A DNA stretch of 33,523 nt from Clostridiales bacterium (GCA_015058155.1 SVCW01000015.1:1-33523), one strand, 5' to 3'. Numbered from the stretch's first letter, positions 14,096 to 23,989 are shown. Notes: generated by a model from the sequence alone, not told the origin. Translations and numbers: made by a program.

Positions 14096-17000
14096 GAATA
14101 GTGAGAGCTGGTCAGTTTCAGGCATTCCTTTGAAGATCCCATGATTCTTCATCGCCTCTATTGCCGTTTTGTTGATTCCTGAGCGGCTCTGAGCTTCTTC
14201 AATTGTTTCGTATGGTTTCTTTTCGTTTTCTTCGAAGAACTGCTTTGCTGCAGATTCTCCTACTCCCGGAAGTGCAACGTATGGAAGGAGAACCTTGCCA
14301 TCTTTTACCATGAATCTCGTTGCCTGTGATTCACCAAGAATTGCATCGCAGAACTCATAACCTCTCGCGTACATTTCGTACGCTACTTCGTATACGATTA
14401 CTGCATCTTCTTCTTTCTTTGTCGCATTCTTTCCCTTGGCAATTATTGCGTCCATCGCATCAAGCACTGCCTGCTTTCCCTTTAGAATCACATCTGCATC
14501 GAAATCCGCAACCTTTGTTGTAAAGTATGCTGCGTAGAATTCCGCAGGATAGTAAACTTTGAAGTATGCTACACGATATGACATCATAACGTATGCTACC
14601 GCATGTGCTCTCGGGAACATGTACTTGATTCGGCGACACGATTCGATGTACCAGTCAGGAACATCGTTGTTAGCCATGAGATCAGCTTCTTCATCCGTAA
14701 CGCCTTTTCCCTTACGAACCTTTTCCATGATTGTGAACGCCTTTTTCTTAGGAAGTCCTTTAAGAATAAGATAGTTCATAATGTCGTCTCGCGTTGAAAT
14801 TGCGTCCTTGATTGTAGCTTCGCCGCTCTTGATGAATTCCTGTGCATTGTTGATCCACACGTCTGTACCGTGTGAGAAACCTGAAATTCGAACGAAGTCC
14901 GCAAATCTTGTAGGCTGTGTATCGTCGAGCATCTGGCGTGTAAACTTAGTACCGAATTCAGGAATGCCGAAAGTACCGTGAACGAATCTGTAGTCAGGAT
15001 CCTTTATATCAAGTGCCTCGCAGTTAAGGAAAATACTGTTTACCTTTTCGTCCTTGAGAGGCACGTCTTTAATAGGGTCGAGTCCCGTCATGTCCTGAAG
15101 ATGACGAATAATCGACGGCACATCGTGGCCGAGAATATCGAGCTTCAGGAGATTCTGGTCGATTGAGTGATAGTCGAAATGAGTAGTTATGATATCACTC
15201 TTCATATCGTTTGCAGGATGCTGCACAGGACAGAATTCATAGATTTCATGATCATCCGGTACGATAATGATTCCTCCCGGATGCTGACCTGTCGTACGCT
15301 TGACACCGGTACACTCTTTTGCAAGTCTGTCTGCTTCAAACTTGTTAATCGGAAGTCCGCGTTCTTCATGATACTTCATAACAAAACCATATGCAGTCTT
15401 GTCAGCTACCGTACCGATTGTACCTGCCTTGAAAACGTTTTTACTTCCGAAGATTTCATCAACGTATTTATGTGCAACAGGCTGATATTCACCTGCAAAG
15501 TTAAGGTCGATATCAGGTTCCTTGTCCGCTTCAAATCCGAGGAATGTCTGGAACGGAATTGTAAAACCTTCCTGTCTGTATTTAGTTCCGCATACAGGAC
15601 AGTTCTTTTCAGGCATGTCTACTCCACAGTCATATTCTGCCTGATCTCCCCATTCGAGATTCTTACAGTTCGGGCAGAGATAATGTGGCGGAAGCGGATT
15701 AACTTCAGTAATTCCTGCCATTGTCGCAGCAAATGATGAACCTACCGAGCCTCGTGAACCTACAAGATATCCGTCTGAAAGTGATTTCTGTACAAGCATT
15801 TCCGCGGCAATATACATTACCGCATATCCTTCACGAATAATAGGCACGAGTTCTGCCTCAAGTCTCTCCGAAATTTCAGGAGGGAGAGGATCACCGTAAA
15901 GCTCATGTGCTCTTGTCATACACTTTTCACGAAGCTTTTCTGCTGCATTTTCAATCTTAGGAGGGAACTTCTCAGATGGTACAGGCTGAATCACATCAAT
16001 CATATCGGCAATCATGTTCGGATTGTCAATTACGACCTTTTCAGCAAGTTCCTCACCAAGATATGAAAACTCTTCGAGCATTTCTTCAGTTGTTCTTAAA
16101 TAGAGACCCTGGCCGCCTTCGTCAGTAAATCCCTGACCAGCCATGAGTATCTGTCTGTATACTGCATCTTCCGGTTCAAGATAGTGTGAGTCAGTTGTCG
16201 CAACAACAGGCTTACCGAGCTTGTCACCGAGAGCAATAATCTTTCTGTTTAATTCTTTGAGACCTTCTCTATCAGCAACGCTTCCGTTTTCAATCATAAA
16301 CTGGTTGTTTATAAGCGGCTGGATTTCGAGATAATCATAGAATGATGCAATTCTATCGATTTCTTCTTCCGGTTTCTGTTCAAATACAGCCCTGAAAACT
16401 TCTCCTGCTTCACACGCAGACCCGATAATGAGTCCTTCTCTATGCGCCTGAATTACTGACTTCGGAAGTCTCGGACGCTTGTAGAAGTAATTGAGATGTG
16501 AATATGATACGAGTTTGTATAAATTCTTTAAACCTGTCTGGTTCTGCGCAAGAAGTATTATGTGGTTTGTAGGATTCTTCTTATAGTCAATGTTTCCTTC
16601 TTCGTCAATGCAGTCACGGTCTTCGAAAACATAACCTTCCATACCGTAAATAATCTTCATATCAGGGAATTTATCTACGGCGTGTGATGCATCAGGGAAT
16701 GACTGAACAACACCATGGTCAGTAATCGCAAGTGCCGGGAATCCCCAGCTTCCGCATGTTGCAACAAGACTCTTTGTTTCGTTAAGTCCGTCCATGCTGC
16801 TCATTTTTGTATGGCAGTGGAGTTCTACACGTTTTCTCGGAGCATTGTCCTTTCTCTTCTTCACTTCACCCTTTTCGATGTCCTTTGCCATCACAACGAG
16901 TGTGTTTTCAAAAGTATCCCACTGAGCTTCTCCTTTGATTTTTACAAACGTTCCGCTCTTGATATTGCTATCAACATCTTCCCACTTCTGAGGTACACAG

Positions 17001-17875
17001 AAGAACTTCACGCATATTGAAGTCTTCTTGTCAGTAACAAGAAGTGTTCCGATTTTTCTATCGTTTTTGATTGTACGTGAATCCTTACCGAAAACAGTAC
17101 CTTCGATAACTACTGTTCCGCTTTCGGAAGTAATTGATGTGAGAGCGACAGGTTCACCGTGAATCGCTTTTCCCATGATAATGTTGCCGTTCACCGGTTC
17201 ATACTTATCACGGCGCTGCCAGCCTCCTCGCTTTTCACCGCTCTGGAAACTGCCTGGCTGGCTCTGAGGAGCCTGAGGTTTCGGAGCCCCGTTTCCATTT
17301 CCGGAACTCTGTGCCGCACCTGCCATTACAGCTTTTGCTTCTTCGAGGACTTCTTTTTCACGCTGCTCGATATTTCTTCTGTAGCCTTCGCCGTCATTTA
17401 CAAAGCTTACTTTAACGTCAAATCTGAATCTTTCCTTATAAATCTTATTAAAGAGTACTGCAACATCTTTATTAAGTTTTTCAACTGCCATTTCTCCAAC
17501 TGCAGTAAGAACGAGGCTTTCACCATTAAGCAGAACATCGTCAGTTCTTATTGTTTTTGTTACGCTCGCAAAACTGCCGTTAATTTCTTCGATTATATGT
17601 GGAACTGCGAGTTTTATGGCATCCTCGCGGCTTATCGCAAAACTGCTGTATGTATATATGATTCTGACATCCGAAAGCATCGGCATTCTCTCTTTTATTT
17701 TGCCTTTTATGAGGAGATGCGCACCGTACGGAATTACAAAATTAAGTGTTACATGTACGCTAAGAACCGCTGTTTCTTTTGAAATAGCGGCCTTCGTAAT
17801 TTCGAACCTGAGGTTCTCTTTGTCGTATTCACCTATTTTGCTGTAATCAATACTGCTTTCAAATATACCTATCAT
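14093..17875 (-). CDS. polC: DNA polymerase III alpha subunit, PolC type, lacking the inserted exonuclease domain
   Basis: This is the main replicative polymerase of Bacillota, 1260 residues. Order: N-terminal domain (about 1-195), Gln/Pro/Gly linker, OB fold (about 230-340), PHP domain from about 347 (HCHTKMSSMDG, ITDHGVVQSFPDA, GMEGY, TTDSHY), then the PolC catalytic region: GSRGSVGSSFAATMAG, a four-Cys zinc module (CPNC...CPVC), PDIDLNFAGEYQPVAHKY with catalytic Asp residues, FKAGTIGTVADKTAYGF and GQHPGGIII. In usual PolC (about 1430 residues) a DnaQ-type 3'-5' exonuclease interrupts the PHP domain after the GxEGY strand. Here only about 20 residues separate GMEGY from HIILLAQNQTGLKNLYKLVS, and no DxET motif exists. 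The start and OB/PHP spacing are normal, so the shortening is specific. Last gene of the pyrH-polC operon, 9 bp after ispG. Confidence 0.96.
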   Translation of the reverse strand: MIGIFESSIDYSKIGEYDKENLRFEITKAAISKETAVLSVHVTLNFVIPYGAHLLIKGKIKERMPMLSDVRIIYTYSSFAISREDAIKLAVPHIIEEINGSFASVTKTIRTDDVLLNGESLVLTAVGEMAVEKLNKDVAVLFNKIYKERFRFDVKVSFVNDGEGYRRNIEQREKEVLEEAKAVMAGAAQSSGNGNGAPKPQAPQSQPGSFQSGEKRGGWQRRDKYEPVNGNIIMGKAIHGEPVALTSITSESGTVVIEGTVFGKDSRTIKNDRKIGTLLVTDKKTSICVKFFCVPQKWEDVDSNIKSGTFVKIKGEAQWDTFENTLVVMAKDIEKGEVKKRKDNAPRKRVELHCHTKMSSMDGLNETKSLVATCGSWGFPALAITDHGVVQSFPDASHAVDKFPDMKIIYGMEGYVFEDRDCIDEEGNIDYKKNPTNHIILLAQNQTGLKNLYKLVSYSHLNYFYKRPRLPKSVIQAHREGLIIGSACEAGEVFRAVFEQKPEEEIDRIASFYDYLEIQPLINNQFMIENGSVADREGLKELNRKIIALGDKLGKPVVATTDSHYLEPEDAVYRQILMAGQGFTDEGGQGLYLRTTEEMLEEFSYLGEELAEKVVIDNPNMIADMIDVIQPVPSEKFPPKIENAAEKLREKCMTRAHELYGDPLPPEISERLEAELVPIIREGYAVMYIAAEMLVQKSLSDGYLVGSRGSVGSSFAATMAGITEVNPLPPHYLCPNCKNLEWGDQAEYDCGVDMPEKNCPVCGTKYRQEGFTIPFQTFLGFEADKEPDIDLNFAGEYQPVAHKYVDEIFGSKNVFKAGTIGTVADKTAYGFVMKYHEERGLPINKFEADRLAKECTGVKRTTGQHPGGIIIVPDDHEIYEFCPVQHPANDMKSDIITTHFDYHSIDQNLLKLDILGHDVPSIIRHLQDMTGLDPIKDVPLKDEKVNSIFLNCEALDIKDPDYRFVHGTFGIPEFGTKFTRQMLDDTQPTRFADFVRISGFSHGTDVWINNAQEFIKSGEATIKDAISTRDDIMNYLILKGLPKKKAFTIMEKVRKGKGVTDEEADLMANNDVPDWYIESCRRIKYMFPRAHAVAYVMMSYRVAYFKVYYPAEFYAAYFTTKVADFDADVILKGKQAVLDAMDAIIAKGKNATKKEEDAVIVYEVAYEMYARGYEFCDAILGESQATRFMVKDGKVLLPYVALPGVGESAAKQFFEENEKKPYETIEEAQSRSGINKTAIEAMKNHGIFKGMPETDQLSLF

Positions 17876-17884
17876 TTTTAACCT

Positions 17885-18949
17885 TTAGTCTATATCTTTT
17901 GCGAGTGCGATCAAAGTATCTGCAAGCTCGCTTTCCTTTACTGTCTTTATAATTTCGCCGTGTGCAAAAATGACTGCTTTGCCATCACCACACGCAGCTC
18001 CGAGATCAGCCTCTCTCGCCTCTCCCGGTCCGTTTACAGCGCATCCCATTACAGCAACTGTAATTGAGCGCTTACCTGCGTTTTCTCTTTCTTCTCCGAC
18101 TATTGCAAGTGCTTTTTCAACCTTTTCGGCAATTTCAGGAAGGTTTACCTTAGTACGTCCGCAAGTAGGACACGAAACGAACTTGATTCCTCCATCGCGA
18201 AGTCCGATATCCTGAAGGAGCTGTTTTGCAAAAACAACTTCTCTTACAGGATCGCCTGTCAGAGATACTCTCATAGTATCTCCGATTCCATCAAGAAGAA
18301 GAGCGCCGAGTGCAATCGCTGACTTTCTCTTTCCTGTTTCAGGAGTTCCCGCTTCTGTAAGTCCGATATGGAGAGGATAGTCAGTTGCCTTTGCGATTAA
18401 TCTGTGTGCTTCAGTATTCATTCTTATATCAGATGATTTGAGTGACACAACTATATCAGAAAAGTCCATATCTTCAACAAGCTTTATATTCTTAAGCGCA
18501 CTTTCACAGAGTCCTTCTGCAGTAACACCACCGTATTTTGCGAGGATTTCTTTTTCAAGGGATCCTGAATTAACGCCGATTCTTACAGGTATACGTCTTT
18601 CCTTTGCTGCCTTTATAACTGCTTCGACTCTTTCGCGAGATCCTATATTTCCCGGATTGATTCTTACTTTGTCAGCACCGTTTTCAATCGCTGCAATTGC
18701 AAGTCTGTAATCAAAATGAATGTCGGCAACAAGCGGAACTCTTGAAACCTTCTTGATCTTTCCGAAGCCTTCTGCTGATTCCATATCAGGAACTGCAATT
18801 CTTACAATCTGTGCACCTGCGTCTGTAAGAGCATCAAGCTGAGCCTTCGCCCCATCAAAATTTCTTACATCAACATTGAGCATCGACTGTATCGATACAG
18901 GTGCTCCGCCGCCTATCTGAACATTTCCGCAAAATACTTTCTTTGTCAT
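17885..18949 (-). CDS. ispG: 4-hydroxy-3-methylbut-2-enyl diphosphate synthase (flavodoxin), IspG/GcpE
   Basis: IspG carries out the penultimate step of the MEP isoprenoid pathway with a 4Fe-4S cluster, converting the cyclic diphosphate MEcPP to HMBPP. The 354-residue protein shows the TIM-barrel part (QSMLNVDVRN, VPLVADIHFDYRLAIAAIENG, VRINPGNIG, IGVNSGSLEKEIL, VVSLKSSD, LHIGLTEAGT) and the Fe-S part with SCPTCGR and MGCAVNGPGEAREAD, supplying the three cluster cysteines. Length matches the bacterial short form. It lies between rseP (18 bp) and polC (9 bp), alongside dxr and uppS, which make and use isoprenoid precursors. Confidence 0.97.
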   Translation of the reverse strand: MTKKVFCGNVQIGGGAPVSIQSMLNVDVRNFDGAKAQLDALTDAGAQIVRIAVPDMESAEGFGKIKKVSRVPLVADIHFDYRLAIAAIENGADKVRINPGNIGSRERVEAVIKAAKERRIPVRIGVNSGSLEKEILAKYGGVTAEGLCESALKNIKLVEDMDFSDIVVSLKSSDIRMNTEAHRLIAKATDYPLHIGLTEAGTPETGKRKSAIALGALLLDGIGDTMRVSLTGDPVREVVFAKQLLQDIGLRDGGIKFVSCPTCGRTKVNLPEIAEKVEKALAIVGEERENAGKRSITVAVMGCAVNGPGEAREADLGAACGDGKAVIFAHGEIIKTVKESELADTLIALAKDID

Positions 18950-18967
18950 AATAAGTTCTCCGATTAA

Positions 18968-19981
18968 TTACTGGAAAAGAGGAACGATGAATCTGAAAAT
19001 ATCATTCCATGTTACATAAATCATAAGCATGAAAAGGAGCATGATTCCGACATAGTGAACTTTTGCTTCCATTTCATCAGTTATTGCCTTTCCTGTTACC
19101 GCACGAATAATTATAAAGATAAGTCTTCCTCCATCAAGTGCCGGGAAAGGAAGCATGTTAACTATCGCAAGGTTAAGGCTGATAATTGCCATAAGAAATG
19201 CGATATATATAAATCCGTATGATGCAGTGTCATTAACAACTGCGACAATTCCTACAGGTCCCGAAAGTTCGCTTGCAGGAACATCACCTGTGAAGAGCTG
19301 CTTTATAATATCAAGCATACTTACACCAAGCTGCCATGTATCAGTAAAACCGGCCTTTACAGCACCGATGAAACTTCTTTCAATCGTCGCTGTAATTCCG
19401 ATAATCTTTCTTCCGTCTTCAGCAAAAGTGTAGCCTGATTCGATTTCGCGGCTAAGTCCGTCTTCACCGATTACAGAAAGTGAAATCGACTCACCTTCAG
19501 TTTCATCGATAAAAGTATAAACATCAATCCATGATGAAACTTCTCTTCCTTCGATTACTGTAATAGTGTCACCAGGAAGGATTCCTGCCATTTCTGCAGG
19601 CGAACCCGGCTGAACAGTATCGATCGTAGTTGTAATCGTTCCCTGTGAAAAAGAAATGCACGCCATGATTACAATGCAGAGGACAAGATTCATAAATGCT
19701 CCTGCCACAATTATAATCGATTTCTGCCACCAGCTTTTATTATTGAATGCGCGTTCGTCCTCGGAATCTTCGTCTTCACCTTCCATAGCACAGAAACCAC
19801 CTATAGGAAGTGCACGGAGAGCATAAAGTGTCTCTCCTACCTGCTTTTTGAAAATCGCCGGTCCCATTCCGAGCGCAAACTCATTAACTTTTACTCCGCA
19901 TGCCTTGGCCGCAATAAAGTGGCCGAATTCGTGTATGAATATAAGCACGCAGAACATTAGTAAAGCATAAATAATCGTCAT
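18968..19981 (-). CDS. rseP: RIP metalloprotease RseP/RasP (site-2 protease family, M50)
   Basis: This intramembrane zinc protease cleaves membrane-bound anti-sigma factors and remnant signal peptides. The 337-residue protein has the HEFGH zinc motif in the first membrane helix (FIHEFGHFIAAKACGVKVNE), one PDZ domain (about 120-190, QPGSPAEMAGILPGDTITVI) and the C-terminal NMLPFPALDGGRLIF motif carrying the third zinc ligand. About four membrane segments are predicted by eye. The single PDZ domain is typical of Gram-positive members. It sits between dxr and ispG, the usual order. Confidence 0.96.
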   Translation of the reverse strand: MTIIYALLMFCVLIFIHEFGHFIAAKACGVKVNEFALGMGPAIFKKQVGETLYALRALPIGGFCAMEGEDEDSEDERAFNNKSWWQKSIIIVAGAFMNLVLCIVIMACISFSQGTITTTIDTVQPGSPAEMAGILPGDTITVIEGREVSSWIDVYTFIDETEGESISLSVIGEDGLSREIESGYTFAEDGRKIIGITATIERSFIGAVKAGFTDTWQLGVSMLDIIKQLFTGDVPASELSGPVGIVAVVNDTASYGFIYIAFLMAIISLNLAIVNMLPFPALDGGRLIFIIIRAVTGKAITDEMEAKVHYVGIMLLFMLMIYVTWNDIFRFIVPLFQ

Positions 19982-19991
19982 ATTTTCCCCT

Positions 19992-21131
19992 TTAAATTAA
20001 TTCTTTGGTCTTTTCTCTAATTTCCCTGTCTGTTTCAAGTATATCTTCAAGTGATAAGTTATATTTACAATTATGTGAATCAAGAATACGTTTTATGTTA
20101 TCCTGGATGTCCGTAAATTTAATCTTTCCTGCGAGGAAAGCTGCAACAAGAACTTCATTTGCTGCATTAAGCGCAACAGGCGCACTTCCGCCTTCCCTCA
20201 ATACATCGTATGCCATTTCGATACAAGTGAAAACGCTTCTGTCAGGCTTTTCAAATGTAAGATTGTTTGCATAGCTGAAGAAATCAAGCGGTGTATAGTC
20301 GTTTGGAAGTCTTTCCGGATATGAAAGTGCAAGTCCTATAGGTCCTCTCATATCAGGCATTCCGAGCTGCGCAATTACTGACTTGTCTTCAAACTCAACC
20401 ATCGAGTGAACGATTGACTGAGGATGTACTACTATTTCAATATCATCACCCGGAACATCAAACAGCCATCTTGCTTCAATTACTTCAAGTCCCTTATTCA
20501 TCATAGTCGCAGAGTCAATACTGATCTTTGCGCCCATGTTCCACTTAGGATGAGCTAGTGCCTGCTCTCTTGTTACGTTTTTAAGAGCTTCTCTTGTAAA
20601 ACCTCTGAAAGGTCCGCCTGAAGCTGTAAGGAGGATTCTTCTCACCTTTCTTCCTTCATTTCCTTCAAGGCACTGGAATATTGCCGAATGCTCACTATCG
20701 ACAGGAAGAAGCTTCGCTCCGTTTTCGCTTACCGTCTTCATAATGAGCTCACCGCCTGAAACGAGAGTTTCCTTGTTCGCAAAGGCAATGGCCTTTCCTT
20801 TTTTTGCTGCATGATAAGTCGGTACGAGTCCGAGCATTCCCACAAGTGAATTAAGCACCATATCGCTATCACCTTCACTTGCTGAAATAAGTCCTTCCAT
20901 ACCAAAAGATACATCGATATGAGGATACTTCTTCATAAGATTTACAGCATCACTCTCAAGATCGACAACTACTCTTTCAGGATTAAACTTCTTAATCTGT
21001 TCTTCAAGTAAATCTATTTTTCTCGCACATGAAAGCACAGACACGCTGAACTTATCAGGATTACTTCCGATAACGTCAAGTGCCTGAGTTCCGATTGAAC
21101 CTGTGCTTCCTAAAATCGCAATTTTTTTCAT
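19992..21131 (-). CDS. dxr: 1-deoxy-D-xylulose-5-phosphate reductoisomerase
   Basis: Dxr converts DXP to 2-C-methyl-erythritol 4-phosphate using NADPH and a divalent metal, the first committed MEP step. The 379-residue protein shows the NADPH-binding GSTGSIGTQALDVI, then ANKETLVSGGELI, PVDSEHSAIFQCLEG, TASGGPFRGFTREAL, HPKWNMGAKISIDSATMMNK with metal-binding residues, and VHPQSIVHSMVEF. Full length, no lesions. It is 8 bp from cdsA upstream and 10 bp before rseP. Confidence 0.97.
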   Translation of the reverse strand: MKKIAILGSTGSIGTQALDVIGSNPDKFSVSVLSCARKIDLLEEQIKKFNPERVVVDLESDAVNLMKKYPHIDVSFGMEGLISASEGDSDMVLNSLVGMLGLVPTYHAAKKGKAIAFANKETLVSGGELIMKTVSENGAKLLPVDSEHSAIFQCLEGNEGRKVRRILLTASGGPFRGFTREALKNVTREQALAHPKWNMGAKISIDSATMMNKGLEVIEARWLFDVPGDDIEIVVHPQSIVHSMVEFEDKSVIAQLGMPDMRGPIGLALSYPERLPNDYTPLDFFSYANNLTFEKPDRSVFTCIEMAYDVLREGGSAPVALNAANEVLVAAFLAGKIKFTDIQDNIKRILDSHNCKYNLSLEDILETDREIREKTKELI

Positions 21132-21139
21132 AATAAATC

Positions 21140-21922
21140 CTACAATAAAACGATAGCTATATAGTAATAAACGAGCGGTGCTGTAAAGAGCACGCTGTCA
21201 AATCTATCCATTATTCCGCCGTGTCCCGGAATCAGATTTCCATAGTCCTTGATACCCATCTTACGCTTGAATATTGAAGCAGTAAGGTCACCGAACTGAG
21301 AAATCACTCCACCGAGAAGTCCTATTATGAGACAGTGGATAAGCACTCTTTCAAAGAAAAAGTATCCGAAAACTCCGCAGAGAATTACTGAACCGAGAAT
21401 TCCCCCGATACTTCCTTCGATTGTCTTCTTAGGGCTGATTTTAGGGCAGAGCTTGTGCTTTCCTATTGCATAACCTGTAAAGTATGCCATCACGTCTGTA
21501 CCAAAAGCAGTAAGGAAAATAAGCCATGCAAGAATTGCGTATTCCCCTGTCTGATCCACAAGTGTCACATGAAATGAGAAAAATACCACATAGAAAATTC
21601 CTGTGATTGTTGCCATTGCATCTTCAAGCTTTCTTTCATCAATCTTGAAAAGATAAAGAAGGCTTGCAATTACAACTCCGAAAAACCATATCATGTACCA
21701 TGAATCGCTTAAGCCTGCAAGATTAATTCCGTAAAGCGCAAGCGCTGAAAAAGCAGCAATCCAGTATGATGGATGAATGTCGAGTGCATGAAATCCGTTG
21801 TAGAATTCTCTCACTCCCATTATTCCTATTATGAAACAGCCAAGTGTAAGAACCGGTCCTCCGAAATACACGATTAAGAGAAGCGGCGCCATTACAAGGC
21901 CGGATATTATTCTGGTCTTCAT
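21140..21922 (-). CDS. cdsA: Phosphatidate cytidylyltransferase (CDP-diglyceride synthase)
   Basis: CdsA makes CDP-diacylglycerol from phosphatidic acid and CTP for phospholipid synthesis. The 260-residue protein has about seven to eight membrane segments and the complete family signature near the C-terminus (SIFKRKMGIKDYGNLIPGHG followed by GIMDRFDS). Three bases separate its start from the uppS stop, so the pair is probably coupled. Normal length. Confidence 0.96.
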   Translation of the reverse strand: MKTRIISGLVMAPLLLIVYFGGPVLTLGCFIIGIMGVREFYNGFHALDIHPSYWIAAFSALALYGINLAGLSDSWYMIWFFGVVIASLLYLFKIDERKLEDAMATITGIFYVVFFSFHVTLVDQTGEYAILAWLIFLTAFGTDVMAYFTGYAIGKHKLCPKISPKKTIEGSIGGILGSVILCGVFGYFFFERVLIHCLIIGLLGGVISQFGDLTASIFKRKMGIKDYGNLIPGHGGIMDRFDSVLFTAPLVYYYIAIVLL

Positions 21923-21925
21923 AAA

Positions 21926-22648
21926 CTATCTTCCCCCGAAACGTCTCTTTCTTCCCTGAAATTCTTCGATACATTCTTCAAATTTTTCAGGTGTGAAATC
22001 AGGCCAGAGAGTATCAGTAAAAATAAATTCACTATATGCACTCTGCCATAAGAGATAATTTGAAAGGCGGAGTTCTCCGCTTGTTCTGATAATAAGCTCA
22101 GGATCAGGTGAATCTGCATGGTGCTTTCCTGTCCAGAGATATTCTCCGATTAAATCTTCAGTAATATCTTCAGGTTCAATTTCTCCTGCCTTTACAAGCT
22201 TTGCGATATCCTGAACCGAACGCTTGATTTCATCTCTTCCGCCATAGTTAAGTGCAATATTAAACTGCATTCCTGTGTTGTCTTTGGTTGTTTCAAGAGC
22301 TTTATTGATTCTTTCAACAGACTCTGAAGGAAGCATACTGTAATCACCGAGAATGTTTACACGGACATTGTTTTCATTGAGTTCTTTCAATTCATTGTCA
22401 ACATAAACAACGATAAGCTTGAAGATTCCACCAACCTCTTCAGCCGAACGCTTCCAGTTTTCAGTTGAAAAAGCGTATACTGTAAGGTGCTCAACTCCAA
22501 GCGTACTTGCTCTTTTTACGATTTCCTTCATAGCCTTCATGCCGGCATTGTGGCCGCCCATCTTAGGCATAAGTCTCTTGTCCGCCCATCTGCCGTTGCC
22601 GTCCATTACGAGTGCAACGTGCTTTGGGATACGAGTCATATCAAGCAT
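21926..22648 (-). CDS. uppS: Undecaprenyl diphosphate synthase (cis-prenyltransferase)
   Basis: UppS adds eight isopentenyl units to farnesyl diphosphate to give the C55 carrier for wall polymers. The 240-residue protein has HVALVMDGNGRWADKRLM (catalytic Asp and pyrophosphate loop), GGHNAGMKAMKEIV, LTVYAFSTENWKRS and the C-terminal ELIIRTSGELRLSNYLLWQS plus AYSEFIF. GAGGGG precedes the ATG. It is separated from frr by a 65-bp gap with a terminator-like hairpin, which may lower expression of the downstream lipid and polC genes relative to pyrH-frr. Confidence 0.97.
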   Translation of the reverse strand: MLDMTRIPKHVALVMDGNGRWADKRLMPKMGGHNAGMKAMKEIVKRASTLGVEHLTVYAFSTENWKRSAEEVGGIFKLIVVYVDNELKELNENNVRVNILGDYSMLPSESVERINKALETTKDNTGMQFNIALNYGGRDEIKRSVQDIAKLVKAGEIEPEDITEDLIGEYLWTGKHHADSPDPELIIRTSGELRLSNYLLWQSAYSEFIFTDTLWPDFTPEKFEECIEEFQGRKRRFGGR

Positions 22649-22663
22649 GTTAAATTCCCCTCT

Positions 22664-22700
22664 AAAAATGAAAATACAAGTGGCCCTGTTAAGGCCACCT
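22664..22700 (-). terminator. Intercistronic terminator-like hairpin between frr and uppS
   Basis: On the minus strand AGGTGGCC-TTAACAG-GGCCACTT (8 bp, one wobble) is followed by a T-rich GTATTTTCATTTTT. The T-run is interrupted, so partial termination is more likely than full. Confidence 0.55.
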
Positions 22701-22713
22701 GCTTATAGTAGAA

Positions 22714-23271
22714 TTATACTTCCATGATTTCCTTTTCTTTTGCAGCGCAGATATCATCGATATCCTTGATTGCCTTGTCAGTTTCCTTCTGTACTGTGTC
22801 AAGATCCTTCTTAAGATCGTCTTCAGTAATTTCGCCGGCCTTTTCCTGCTTCTTTAATTCGTCGTTAGCGTCTCTTCTTAAGTTTCTAACAGCTACCTTT
22901 GAATCTTCACCCATCTTCTTAACAGTCTTAGTGAGTTCCTTTCTTCTTTCTTCAGTAACTGCAGGAATCACGAGTCTGATTACCTTACCGTCGTTTGAAG
23001 GGTTGATTCCGAGATTTGAAATGTTGATAGCCTTTTCGATATCTGAGATTGACTTAGGATCGAATGGTGAAATTAAGAGTGTGCGTGGATCCGGAACTGA
23101 AATATTTGAGATGTTCTTGAGTGGTGTAGGGCTTCCGTAGTAATCAACGACAATCTTGTCAAGAAGTGCAGGGTTAGCTCTTCCTGCTCTTACAGTATTG
23201 AGTTCTTCCTTTAATACTGATTTGCTTTTTTCAACTCTTTCCTTTAATGATGCAATTACGTCTTTACTCAT
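22714..23271 (-). CDS. frr: Ribosome recycling factor
   Basis: RRF splits post-termination ribosomes together with EF-G. The 185-residue protein is full length: LNTVRAGRANPALLDKIVVDYYG at the hinge to domain II, PDPRTLLISPFDPKSISDIEKAI, then the long helices with VIRLVIPAVTEERRKELTKT and VAVRNLRRDANDEL. It follows pyrH by 13 bp, the standard pairing. Confidence 0.98.
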   Translation of the reverse strand: MSKDVIASLKERVEKSKSVLKEELNTVRAGRANPALLDKIVVDYYGSPTPLKNISNISVPDPRTLLISPFDPKSISDIEKAINISNLGINPSNDGKVIRLVIPAVTEERRKELTKTVKKMGEDSKVAVRNLRRDANDELKKQEKAGEITEDDLKKDLDTVQKETDKAIKDIDDICAAKEKEIMEV

Positions 23272-23284
23272 GTCCTTTTTCTCC

Positions 23285-23989
23285 TTATCTTATAATCGTT
23301 CCGATTTTTTCACCACATACTGCTCTCTTCATATTACCTTCTTCAGCGAGAGCAAATACATGAATTGCAATCTTATTATCTCTGCAGAGTGAAGCTGCAG
23401 TAGAATCCATAACCTTAAGATCCTTTTCAAGAACTTCCTGATGTGTAAGTTCATCGTACTTAACTGCGTCAGGGTTGAGTTCAGGATCATCCGAATATAC
23501 CGCATCAACTTTTTTAGCCAAAAGAATTACGTCAGCATCAATTTCTGCTGCTCTGAGTGCTGCTGTTGTATCAGTTGAGAAGAATGGATTTCCTGTACCA
23601 GCACCGAAAATTACGATATCTCCGTGATTCAATTCTGAAATAGCACGTCTTCTGATATATGGTTCTGCGATTTCCTTCATTTCAATCGCTGTCTGAACCT
23701 TAGTCTTCATTCCTGCATTTTCAAATGCATCCTGAAGTGCCATAGCATTAATAACTGTTGCAAGCATTCCCATGTAGTCGGCTGTTGCTCTGTCCATTGA
23801 CTTGCTTGTTCTTCCTCTCCAGAAGTTTCCTCCGCCTACAACTATTGCAATTTCAACACCCATTTCCTTGATTTCCTTAACCTGGGCTGCAACTTTCTGA
23901 AGCATTTCTTCTGAAATTCCGAACTTATCTTCTCCTGCGAGCGCTTCACCGCTTATCTTGAGTATGACTCTCTTATATTTTGGTTCCAT
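23285..23989 (-). CDS. pyrH: UMP kinase
   Basis: PyrH phosphorylates UMP to UDP; bacterial enzymes are hexamers of the amino-acid kinase fold. The 234-residue protein has [47 protein letters not shown], the [20 protein letters not shown] nucleotide region and [13 protein letters not shown]. It is the first gene of the operon here. The rpsB-tsf pair that usually precedes it is absent, replaced by a convergently unrelated MocR-type gene, so this operon has its own promoter. Confidence 0.97.
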   Translation of the reverse strand: MEPKYKRVILKISGEALAGEDKFGISEEMLQKVAAQVKEIKEMGVEIAIVVGGGNFWRGRTSKSMDRATADYMGMLATVINAMALQDAFENAGMKTKVQTAIEMKEIAEPYIRRRAISELNHGDIVIFGAGTGNPFFSTDTTAALRAAEIDADVILLAKKVDAVYSDDPELNPDAVKYDELTHQEVLEKDLKVMDSTAASLCRDNKIAIHVFALAEEGNMKRAVCGEKIGTIIR

